A stretch of 21,000 nt of DNA from Isochrysis galbana (lineage: Eukaryota; Haptophyta; Isochrysidales; Isochrysidaceae), in the NCBI GenBank assembly GCA_018136815.1, contig CM030940.1:4445500-4466499 (forward strand), given 5' to 3'. Made by a program: the position numbers and the translations under genes. Positions 1 through 7,671 of this stretch are shown piece after piece. A model generated the notes under the pieces. That model did not search any database, was not told the origin of the DNA, and worked only from the letters and a program-made list of their open reading frames with translations. The stretch's first letter is position 1; the number at the start of each line of letters is the position of its first letter.

Positions 1-150
1 CATCGCTCTGACCAACCCCTCCTCCCCCTGCCCCCCCCTGATCAGGAGCCCCCAGCCAGCTCCAGTCGACCTGCAGGAGCGCGGAGAGCCAGCGAGGGAG
101 AGGCAGCAGGGCCAGGGCCGTGCCCCAGCCCCACCTGCCCCCTTAGCTGT
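1..150 (+). repeat. Dispersed repeat unit A, copy 1 (partial)
   Basis: GC-rich segment that recurs in this window near 7885-8100 (same strand) and 13130-13380 (opposite strand). All three share GCGAGGGAGAGGCAG followed by a stretch resembling GCCCCAGCCTCCTCTGCCCCCT. This copy begins at the window edge with CATCGCTC, the same boundary seen on the minus strand at about 13380, so it probably continues to the left. It has no convincing coding content. The family is not recognised; it may be a SINE or the end of a larger retroelement. Confidence 0.65.
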
Positions 151-468
151 AGCTGTGCTCCCGGGCCCCTGCGCAGTAAAATGCAAGACACAAGACAGCA
201 CCCTGCTCACGAACAGGCGGCAGGCGCCCCTCGGGGCTGCCCATCGCGCGCCCCTCTGCTCCGTTGGCATTCACCTTCGCAACTTCGCAAACTACAGTGC
301 GCAAAGTTGGCTGGCTAAAACGGGAGGTTTCCCTACGAAGTGTCAAAATATTGAAAATATGAATATGATAGCGCTAGTTGATTGAGGATCCGCATCTTAA
401 TTTAGGCCGCCCGCCGCCATCGCCAGTCGCTCGCTGCTTCACACTCTCACGCCGAAGAGGAGACGAGG
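151..468. other. Intergenic stretch upstream of the first gene
   Basis: No open frame with recognisable protein features on either strand. Base composition falls from very GC-rich to mixed around 320-400. It presumably contains the promoter and 5' leader of the gene at 584, but I cannot point to a TATA box or other defined element. Confidence 0.4.
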
Positions 469-566
469 AGGAGAGAGAGGGGGGGTGGAGAGAGAGAAGA
501 GAGAGAGAGAGAGGGAGAGAGGGAGGGAGGGAAGGAGGGAGGGAGGGAGAGAGAGAGAGAGAGAGC
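469..566 (+). repeat. GA-rich polypurine microsatellite
   Basis: About 100 bases of almost pure G and A (GAGA and GGGA units) on the plus strand, ending about 18 bases before the chosen ATG of the downstream gene. It can be read through in frame, adding a 33-residue Arg/Glu/Gly run, but this is best explained as translation of a microsatellite rather than protein. Confidence 0.85.
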
Positions 567-583
567 TCCTTCTCTCCCTTCTG

Positions 584-2065
584 ATGGGCTCAGCCGCCCA
601 TGAGCGTCTTCCGACGGATGAAGAGGCTCTCCCCGGGTCTCTCGGAAGTCCTGGCGAGATGGAGAGGGCACGGGAGGTTTGGAGGGATCATGAACGATTG
701 GCTGGGCATGTGAGGTGCGTCCACATCCTCTCAGTTGGCCTGTGTGCTGGTATGGCCACCTTCTTGGCAGCGCAGACTGTTGCGGTTTGGGAAGGGGTGG
801 CAACAGATCGGAGGAGCTCTGTGAGGGAGGAGGCGGTAGGAAGCGCAGGAGAGGGAGCTACGAGACAGAGGGTGAGCTATGATGCGGAGAAGCAGGATCA
901 TCGGTGGGAGGCGGGTGGGGCAGAGAGGAGGAGCGATGGGGAAGAGGGGACGACAGCGGCAGATATTGGTGCAGGGAGGTCGACGCCAGCGCTGTCACGG
1001 CAGCCTCCGCTCTCACCAGCCGCAGCTGTATTAGCGGGGATGGTACCGGAAGCCTCACCTCTCGAACGTCCGCAAACTCGAGTCGGCCCCTCGCGTGCGC
1101 CGCCGGCTGGACCTCCTGCCTACGAGCTGCTGCCGTCTCGGGCGCCGCAGCCGTTGGCGCCGCCTCCGCCGCCTCCGCCTCCTCCTCCTCCGCCGCCGCC
1201 TCCGCCTCCCGCGCGGCGGTGGCGTTCCTTCAGTGGCATGCTCGATGCAAACAAATGCGACGCGATGCTGATGAAGCCATCGAGCAATGCGGCAGCGTAC
1301 CACTTCCACCGGATGTGGGGCAACTTGCCGTGGCATTTGCGTTCGCCCGGGGAGGACGGCTGTTGGATTCCAAAGGGTGGGCAGGCGTGGTTTGACGCTG
1401 TGCTAGCCGGACGACTGTGCCAATGGAACTGGTTCCAAGGCGCATTGGGTGAGTTGGGGAGCGCCACCGCGCCGACTCCGACGTGGCCGCTCCAATCGGC
1501 GCCAGCGCTGCTCGGTACCGAGAACGGCATCCTGGGGTTTTGCCGCGATCAGACGGGTGCAATTGAAGGGGACCCGTGCCCCTGGACGGGGCTAGAAGGG
1601 GGACGTTGCGGGGGAGTCGACAATGAACTGGCCCATCGGTGTGCACGAGCGAACGAGAATGTATTGCGCCTCGTTTCTTCCTCATCCGACAAGCGCTGGG
1701 ACATGTGCCAGAACTTGCAGTGGCTCACGTGCGCTGCCACGGGCCGATTGCCCGGCCAGGGCAACGCCTCGCGCCTGCACTTTTCAAACGAGCCTGCCTC
1801 GCTTGCAGCGAAATGGTTCGACAAGAACGTGGCGCCTGGAGTCGTCGCCTTCTGCAACACGTGCTACACGTCGAGTGCGGTGTTCTATACCGAGGTGTGC
1901 TTGCTCTCACGCCTTTGCCGGAATAGCCACGAGTTGATGAGTGCCGACGTCGGTGAGGTGTTTGAATGTGATTTTGATCCCGAGCTCTTTCGTGAGCTCG
2001 CCGCCGCAATGCAAGCAGCCGTCATCCCTGAAGTGAGACCGACATCGTATGAGTACTTTGCTTGA
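584..2065 (+). CDS. Predicted type II membrane protein with proline-rich stem and Cys-rich domain, family unknown
   Basis: An intact 493-residue frame. I chose the ATG at 584 because an upstream in-frame ATG at 485 only adds residues encoded by the GA microsatellite, and because a pyrimidine-rich stretch directly precedes 584. Residues 45-67 form one hydrophobic segment (CVHILSVGLCAGMATFLAAQ) after a charged N-terminus, typical of a signal anchor. Residues about 70-190 are low complexity. A run of 17 prolines lies at 193-209, followed by ARRW. The remaining ~280 residues are globular and contain 14 cysteines (for example GFCRD, MCQN, LTCAA, FCNTC, VCLLSRLC) and one N-glycosylation sequon (NAS). 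An even number of cysteines after a signal anchor suggests a disulfide-bonded lumenal or extracellular domain, as in Golgi or cell-surface proteins. That is inference; I do not recognise the domain. No intron is needed. Confidence 0.7.
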   Translation: MGSAAHERLPTDEEALPGSLGSPGEMERAREVWRDHERLAGHVRCVHILSVGLCAGMATFLAAQTVAVWEGVATDRRSSVREEAVGSAGEGATRQRVSYDAEKQDHRWEAGGAERRSDGEEGTTAADIGAGRSTPALSRQPPLSPAAAVLAGMVPEASPLERPQTRVGPSRAPPAGPPAYELLPSRAPQPLAPPPPPPPPPPPPPPPPPARRWRSFSGMLDANKCDAMLMKPSSNAAAYHFHRMWGNLPWHLRSPGEDGCWIPKGGQAWFDAVLAGRLCQWNWFQGALGELGSATAPTPTWPLQSAPALLGTENGILGFCRDQTGAIEGDPCPWTGLEGGRCGGVDNELAHRCARANENVLRLVSSSSDKRWDMCQNLQWLTCAATGRLPGQGNASRLHFSNEPASLAAKWFDKNVAPGVVAFCNTCYTSSAVFYTEVCLLSRLCRNSHELMSADVGEVFECDFDPELFRELAAAMQAAVIPEVRPTSYEYFA

Positions 2066-3491
2066 ATTTTAAGGAACTTAGTTTCCCGTCGACAGTGCGC
2101 ATACAATGTTGTCGCATGTTCACGAAATTGCATCTCCCGTCTCCTGTCGCATCGGCGACGATGCGAATGTGGTGGAATTGTGGACGGGAACGGGCGATAC
2201 GAGAACCTACAGAGTAGACCAAGATCACTCTAGTTTTTTCGTGGCGCTGGGTCTGCAATCGGGGGCCTCTAGCTAGTCGCCTCTGCATTGGCTCTAGGAG
2301 GTAGAGGGCTTGTGCTTAGGTTAGGGGCCCTCGGCCTTGAGCTGCGCTGCGCTTGTAACAAATACAAGTCCGTGACATATATTACTACCAGTATTTATCG
2401 AGCGGACGATCGTGTAACCGTGTAGGGACAACCAGTACATGTCTAGTGTTTGTGGCTGAGGTGGATGCATATTGCACACACGTGTTAACAAGGGCGGACG
2501 GGGGTAGGCCAAGAAGTGTGAAGTCACCTGATCGGTCTCATGTCCATATATTATATATTCGATTGGAGTGGACCCCCGTATTCATCGAGAACGAGAAAGG
2601 TCGCACACGATCAACATCGTAAAAAAAAAACCTTTTAATATTCTCGCCTCGCACGTGGCCACGGGTTTAACTGCTGTAGCCACGCCCACTTCCCTTCCTC
2701 TCCCTCGCTACCCGCCTTGCGGCATCTCCCCTCGTGCACTACTTGGGGCCCAGGTTGCTGGGGGGGTTAGGTTGGGCGGGGTGCACCGACCCCTAGTGGA
2801 GGTTCCCCGTCTTCCTCCTGTGCCTCTAGGCGGTCCGTTTCTCCTTGTGTCGAGTCGTGTGTGTCATCGCATGGTGTGTTGTTCGTCTCTTGTGCTGTCA
2901 TTGTCATTTTCGCGGCGTGGTTGTTTGTCGTTTTGTGGTGGGGGGTGCGTGCCTGGGTCTCAGGCGAGCCTCTCGGCAAGGCCGATTGCTTTTGCTACTA
3001 AGCCTAGGCGGGCGCTCATTTTTAGTGTTCCTTTGTCGTCTTCTATGAAGGTCGGAGCGCTGAGCTCCGGCAAGCTCTTGAGTTTTGGTTTTCTTCCCTG
3101 GGCCGCCTTTCTCGTGCGCGCCAGGCTGTGTGTCCTCGGCGCAATATGACCTCTTACTAGGGTAGTGAATCTCATTAGTGTGGATTCTAAAAAAAAATCT
3201 TCTTAAAAATTTCCGCTACGTGTGCGACGTGAGGCAGTGTGCTCGTGGACCTCCCTACTACCCAACCTTAACCCCTAACAACCCCCTCCCCCTTCCCCAG
3301 TTCCCTCTTTAACGGAGAAGCTGGTTCCGGGGAGGCCGCGCGCGCTGCTTCGGCCAGGAGTTGGAGAGAAGGGGGTGGGAGACTATGGCTTCTCCTTTGT
3401 TCTGACTCGGCTTGTGCTACCTTCTCCTATATCTCATAGAGTCTCTCCTGCTGCCCATTGGGTTCTCTTGTTAAAAGGGAGGCTAGCTACT
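2066..3491. other. Non-genic stretch between the first gene and the LINE
   Basis: The first few hundred bases should include the 3' UTR of the gene ending at 2065. TGTAA occurs at about 2354 and 2413; green algae use this as a polyadenylation signal, but I cannot tell whether it acts here. From about 2650 to 3480 the plus strand is T/G-rich and may be the 3' part of the LINE or of a second element. Short A runs lie at about 2620-2630 and 3188-3197. Degenerate telomere-like words (TTAGGTTAGGGG and TTAACCCCTAAC) occur at about 2317 and 3269. Confidence 0.4.
2767..3175 (-). pseudogene. Possible coding remnant in two overlapping frames
   Basis: Two minus-strand frames overlap: 2960-3175 ends with a Lys/Ala/Leu-rich part (GLVAKAIGLAERLA), and 2767-2979 continues as a hydrophilic Thr/Glu/Gln/Asp-rich segment. 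Composition resembles the disordered start of a LINE ORF1 protein more than the arginine/proline-rich shadow frames nearby, and the strand matches the adjacent LINE. It could be ORF1 of a second, head-to-tail LINE copy, or chance. No motif is recognisable. Confidence 0.2.
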
Positions 3492-5267
3492 TCAGGTGCT
3501 GATGTTTCGTATACCAAGACCTCCCGCCGCCTGTAGGAGGTCTTCCGATACTTCTAGGTTGAAGTCTTTGTCCACCGTGTAGAGAGGGCTTATCATTTTT
3601 TTGATATGTTTGTTGCTCGGGGCATGTAACCCCATACTTTCACGTTGTTTTTTTAGCCTCTGGAAGAAGCCGACTTTCGCCGTTACTAATAGGTGGTATC
3701 TCGCAAGGATCGCTCTTAAGATCGACTTAGCGGACCTCCCGTCCGCGTTGCCGTATTGTATGTTGTAGAAATCCGTTAGGATATACCTCCATGCCAGGAT
3801 ACCCAAGTATCCCGAGGAGGGATGCGGTCTGTCTACCTGATAGCAGAAAAGACGTTGGGCTATCTCAGATCCCGGCCTAAGGTTAATCCCCAATAGTCCT
3901 TCTATGAATTCGAAGACGGGTTCCGTCGCGATACATGTGGCTATATGAGTGGAGCTCTCGGGGGCTATGCCGCAAAAGCGGCATGTTGGATCGTCTGCAA
4001 AACGATTCGCCGTAGCTATCCTCCTATGCAGGACATGTTTGAAGTGCAGATAAGAGTCCCTAGGTGTTAAAAAGTTATATTTGTACAGTTGAGATACTTG
4101 TTTCCACTTTCCCGAGAGGACCGGTAGCCTCTTTTCCCATCTCAGCGTGGATTTCTGTGCTTTTACTTTCCTCAAAGCGAGGAACGCTTTAGTCAAGACC
4201 TTGACACTTATATCCTCTAGAGTTGTATGTGTGCCTTTCAGCGTGTATTCTTGAGGTACCGGGTACGCCGTTTCCGCCGGGCCGTCGTATGCTCGTCCCC
4301 ACTTCAGCGGAGTGTATAACTCGTCGGGCAGGAGTTGCGGGCTGATCCGCCCGTGGATGTGGGGCTCTCCCATAACGTTGAGCTGGACTTCGTGGTAATC
4401 GCCTCTTCGGCGCAGATAAAAATTATGGTCTTTGTCCACTAGAATGTCGCCTAGATCGTGTGCGTCCGGATCTTCTGGAGGGGCTAATTCTTGCTCTTGC
4501 GGCGCCGGGGGCGGTGGCTTGGCCTGTTTTTTTAGAAGGTCTATGTATTCGAATGTGACATTCATTAGTCTTGATCTAGCCCACTCAGATATCTTTTCCC
4601 ACGACTTAAGAAAGGGGCCTACCGATATGTAATTTCCTCTATGGCGTATCCAACGTTCTCCTTCAGGCAAGTAAGCCGCGCATTCTCCCGTAGTGTATAT
4701 GTCCCCCGTACCCGGGTTAATAGTGTTATGTACGATAACTGTCTGTAGAGACTCCCATTTCGACCTATGTGAATGGTGAATCGCCGGAGGTTTGTGAAAA
4801 AGATCATGTCCTTCACGCGTGGTTTCTTCCCTGAGGAAGTTGATCCGTCTAAAATTCTCAAGTGCATGCTTCCAAAAGGCCGGGAGCGTGTGACTACCGC
4901 GAATGCTAGCCGTGAGGCTCCTCAAGTCGACCTTCGAAAAGACCGCAGCTCGCCCCAAGGGGGTGCGGCTGAGCCATTGATCTAAGACTGTTTTCCATTC
5001 CGCCCTTGACGGGTTGAGGTACCGGACTATCCATATCGCTTGAAGCGCTCGCGTGTGTTCGGCCATGGGGAGTAGTCCGACCCCCAATTGGGGCCCGTCT
5101 TCGCTCGCTCCTACTCTCGGGTACGCCGGAAAGGCTATCCATTTTCTGCCCTCTTGCGAGGAGCCTAACTCGTCCGCCTGCAATCGGGGAGACCTATCCC
5201 ATAGTATGGTTTGAACGTCCGAGTCTATGGCCTCCATAAACCCGGAGGGGTGGATGTGGACAGCCAA
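3492..5267 (-). pseudogene. LINE reverse transcriptase thumb, connector and zinc-knuckle part
   Basis: A 591-codon frame continues the reverse transcriptase protein after a one-base frame change. Its first residues (AVHIHPSGFMEAID) follow naturally from GTPRYW in the other frame. The fragment has the thumb-like and connector regions and, at about 3930-3985, CRFCG followed by SSTHIATC. This is the C-x2-C-x7-H-x3-C-like knuckle (zf-RVT) found at the end of plant and algal L1-like ORF2 proteins. The basic C-terminus includes FFQRLKKQ. The initial methionine is not a real start. Codon use matches the upstream fragment, supporting a single original ORF2. Confidence 0.88.
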
Positions 5268-6028
5268 TATCTCGGCGTCCCATATATTATGAAGTTGATT
5301 AGTAGCGTCCTACCATGAATGGAGAGACTCGTCATTCCTCTCCAGGTTGCGGCCTTCTTCTTAAGTTTAGCGTAAAGCTTCTCCCAGAAGGAGTCATTTT
5401 CTAGTCCTTCCCAGAATGGGACTCCTAGTATGGTCGCATACTCGCCCTCGCCGAGTGTTTTAAAGTACGCTAGCGTCTCGGGGACCCGTGCCCCCTTAAG
5501 TGATCCCATTCGTATTAGTATACTCTTGCTTTTGTTCACCCTAGCCCCGGTGGCGTTTCCATAGCATTCTAAGATGTGCATCGCCCTCTCCAATGACGCG
5601 AAAGAGTTCGCCAAAATTTGCGTGTCGTCCGCAAACTGCGAAAGCTTTAACTCCCTTGGTCCTATCGTGATTCCCTTCATCTCCGGGTCGGCGTTGACTA
5701 AGCGTGTCAGGCCTTCGGCCACTAGGAGAAAAGCTAGGGGCGATAGCGGGCACCCTTGGGGCATGCCGCAGTGTATCGTGAAGGGGTTGCTACGTTTGCC
5801 GTTAGCCTTGATCCATCTGATCGGAAGTGAATCCATGTTAGTTAATAGCGCTAGCCACCTAGAATACCCAGGGCCGAAGCCCAGCGCTTGTATCGCTTTA
5901 TGATAATACTCCCAACTGACTCTATCGAAAGCTTTCTCCCAGTCTATCGCCAGGGCTAGGCCCTCTTCGTCTGTGTCATCTAGGTACGCTTGCACTAGCT
6001 TTAAAAGGTGGGTGGCCTCGCCTATCAT
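5225..6028 (-). pseudogene. LINE reverse transcriptase palm domain (fragment)
   Basis: Homology begins at the motif reading RRMIGEATHLLKLV, the usual GRxI-type block. It continues through AIDWEKAFDRVSW (motif A, catalytic Asp at 5942-5944), GMPQGCPLSPLAFLL (motif B, about 5740-5766) and LSQFADDTQIL (motif C, FADD at 5624-5635), then VNKSKSILI (motif D). The three catalytic aspartates are intact, so the palm itself is not destroyed. A methionine at 6181 starts a longer open frame, but residues before 6028 are out of frame with the endonuclease remnant and have no similarity to anything. The frame ends at 5225 after a frameshift within about 5240-5265. Confidence 0.92.
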
Positions 6029-6033
6029 CCTCC

Positions 6034-6165
6034 TACGCAGTTGAAGTCGCCCCCGATTAAGGTCGGGGTTGCATCGTGCGTTTTTAACTCCCGTTTTAGT
6101 TTCGCGATTTGCCCTTCTCGGACCCCCCACATGACCCGGGCCCCTAAGTAGAGCACGAGAGCGCG
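6034..6165 (-). pseudogene. LINE endonuclease C-terminal remnant
   Basis: In the minus frame ending at 6034 the translation includes MWGVREGQIAKLKREL and then TPTLIGGDFNCV. The GGDFN motif, at 6037-6054, is the conserved C-terminal motif of APE-type LINE endonucleases, where Asp and Asn take part in catalysis and metal binding. The frame closes at TGA just after the motif, and the next recognisable sequence is reverse transcriptase in another frame, so the two parts were joined by deletion. The N-terminal three quarters of the endonuclease is missing. Confidence 0.8.
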
Positions 6166-6230
6166 AGGGGAGTTGCCGCAAGGCGGGGAGTGAGGGTGAG
6201 GAAGGGAAGGGGGCGTTCTCTTTCTCCCCC

Positions 6231-6980
6231 GTAAAAATAGTTTTTAAAGCTTAGAGTATCTAACAGCTAACAGTTTTAGAAATGACATAAGGTTACTAGG
6301 ATTAATATTAAAATATAATATATAAGTACAATATGGTAATTAAATTAAAGATTATTAAAGATGTAATATAAAAATAGTAAAATTAAAAATCTAACCAAAA
6401 ATTCAAGTTAAATTAAACATCAGTCATTTTGATTTTGATCTCGTCAAGTAAAATATTAACATTAAGAATATTTAAAATAAATAAAAACCACAAAAAACCA
6501 AATAAAATTTACTATTATGTGTTTATTCAAACGATGCTATGACTATAAGTCTTCATTTTAAACTAAGGTTACTAAGATAATTACTATCAAGTTATAATTT
6601 TTAATTCAACATTTTTAAGGATCAAATTTATTGTCACTGAATAATAATTTTATTACTAGTACTTCACTAAACTTTAATTTGAATAATTCATTGAAAAGTG
6701 TATTTTCGTAAAAATGTTATAATAAATTATAATTAATTAATTAAAATTATCCATACGCTAATTCCGTTTTTGATTTTTATTCGAATAATTCATTGAAAAG
6801 TATATTTTCGTAAAAAATATTATAATAAATTATATTTAATTAGCTCATTCCGTTTTTGATATTTAATTATTTATTATCTGAATAATTAATTGAAAAGTGT
6901 ATTTTCATAAAAATATTATATTTATATTTAATTGTTTAAAATCATTTCGATCTACGATCATTCCTTTTTTATTTTAACAG
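6231..6980. other. AT-rich island without genes
   Basis: About 750 bases made almost entirely of A and T, with sharp edges against GC-rich DNA on both sides. No open frame of useful length and no tRNA- or rRNA-like segment were seen. Candidates are inserted organellar intergenic DNA, DNA of an AT-rich virus or symbiont, or an AT-rich satellite; the sequence does not decide between them. It abuts the truncated end of the LINE. Confidence 0.7.
6681..6935. repeat. Three-copy ~100-bp AT-rich tandem repeat
   Basis: The words GAATAATTCATTGAAAAGTG and TATTTTCGTAAAAA recur at 6681, 6783 and 6880, giving spacings of 102 and 97 bases. A second shared block, ATTCCGTTTTTGAT, lies between them at 6761 and about 6847. 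The third copy has a few substitutions (AATTAATTGAAAAG; TTTTCATAAAAA) and is incomplete. Confidence 0.85.
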
Positions 6981-6984
6981 CATA

Positions 6985-7136
6985 ACCTCCCTCTCTTCTC
7001 TCTGCCCCCCCCTCTCTCCCTCTGCCTCTCTCTCTCTGCCTCTCTCTCTTTGCCTCTCTCTGCCTCTCTCTGCCTCTCTCTGCCTCCTTCTGCCTCTCTC
7101 TCTCTCTCTCTCTCTCTCTGCCTCTCTCTCTCTCTG

Positions 7137-7186
<50 letters not shown>

Positions 7187-7189
7187 CCC
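6985..7189 (+). repeat. CT/TC-rich microsatellite
   Basis: About 200 bases of CTCT and TGCCTCTC units on the plus strand. It runs from the AT-rich island directly into the palindromic repeat cluster. A minus-strand open frame across it (Arg/Glu repeats) is a by-product. Confidence 0.9.
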
Positions 7190-7410
7190 TACTGGGGGCC
7201 GTCATTTCCCCCCGATAGCAAACGGGGGCAGTCTTTCGCCCCCGATAATAGCAAACGGGGGCCCGCCTTAAAACGCGATAGCTCCCCGGGGCATGTAAAA
7301 TCCCCCGATAGCTCTCGGGGGATTTTCTCGGTCCCCCGGTAGCTCTCGGGGGGGCTGTTGGCGATCGGGAAAAATTTCCCCCCCGATAGCTATCGGGGGG
7401 CGTTGGCTCC
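7184..7410 (+). repeat. Cluster of C/G-armed palindromes
   Basis: Seven consecutive short inverted repeats with poly-C left arms and poly-G right arms, at about 7184-7198, 7208-7229, 7238-7262, 7281-7292, 7301-7322, 7332-7353 and 7379-7400. The last is a perfect 22-base palindrome with core CCCCGATAGCTATCGGGG. Others have GATAGCAAAC or GATAGCTCTC between the arms. The 3' end reads GGCGTTGGCTCCTGGGGGGT then AACA. The right part of the cluster has an inverted copy at 16396-16520. Each unit could fold as a hairpin. Family and function are unknown. Confidence 0.85.
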
Positions 7411-7422
7411 TGGGGGGTAACA

Positions 7423-7494
7423 GATACATCCATGATATGTGCATCATAGATGCATATCTATCATGGATACATCCATCTCATGCATCGTAGATGC
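7423..7494 (+). repeat. Two-copy direct repeat next to the palindrome cluster
   Basis: GATACATCCAT followed by TGCATCATAGATGC (from 7423), then GATACATCCAT followed by TGCATCGTAGATGC (from 7466). The repeat length is about 43 bases in the first unit and shorter in the second. Each unit is itself partly palindromic (GCATC...GATGC). Confidence 0.75.
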
Positions 7495-7671
7495 TCATTC
7501 TAACCTCTGTATGTTTATACTGAGGTCATCTGCTTCTCACTTCTCCCTCGCGGCCGTTTCGAGTCCGCGCGGGGCATTCTTGCGGCACAGAAATTTCCCC
7601 GCGCGCTCTTACTTTGTTACTATTAGTTTTGCGCGCGTTTGTGTGAATGTGCGTGCGCGTGAATGTAGTAG

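Larger units (their letters stand above)
3492..6181 (-). mobile_element. Decayed L1-like LINE (non-LTR retrotransposon)
   Basis: On the minus strand this reads, in order, the tail of an apurinic-type endonuclease, a reverse transcriptase palm, then the thumb and a C-terminal Cys/His knuckle. Together these are the ORF2 layout of L1-like elements that move by target-primed reverse transcription. The copy is inactive: it starts inside the endonuclease, has lost the linker and the reverse transcriptase fingers, and carries a frameshift near 5225-5267. Base composition is nearer 50% GC than the host genes, consistent with a mobile sequence. The element edges are uncertain. The right edge lies between about 6165 and the AT-rich block at 6231. 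The left edge is somewhere between 2570 and 3492, and no clear target-site duplication was found. Confidence 0.9.

Noticed and set aside
485..583. Upstream start of the first gene
   Set aside because: The extra residues are an Arg/Glu/Gly run encoded by the GA microsatellite.
2568..3149. Plus-strand frame of 193 codons
   Set aside because: Val/Cys/Ser-rich reading of T/G-rich DNA, no motif; the minus strand looks more coding-like and matches the LINE strand.
7190..7400. CRISPR array
   Set aside because: The repeated units are self-palindromes of unequal spacing with no constant-length spacers, in a eukaryotic context.
6969..7433. Minus-strand frame of 154 codons with Arg-Glu repeats
   Set aside because: It reads through the CT microsatellite and the palindrome cluster; composition is dictated by the repeats.
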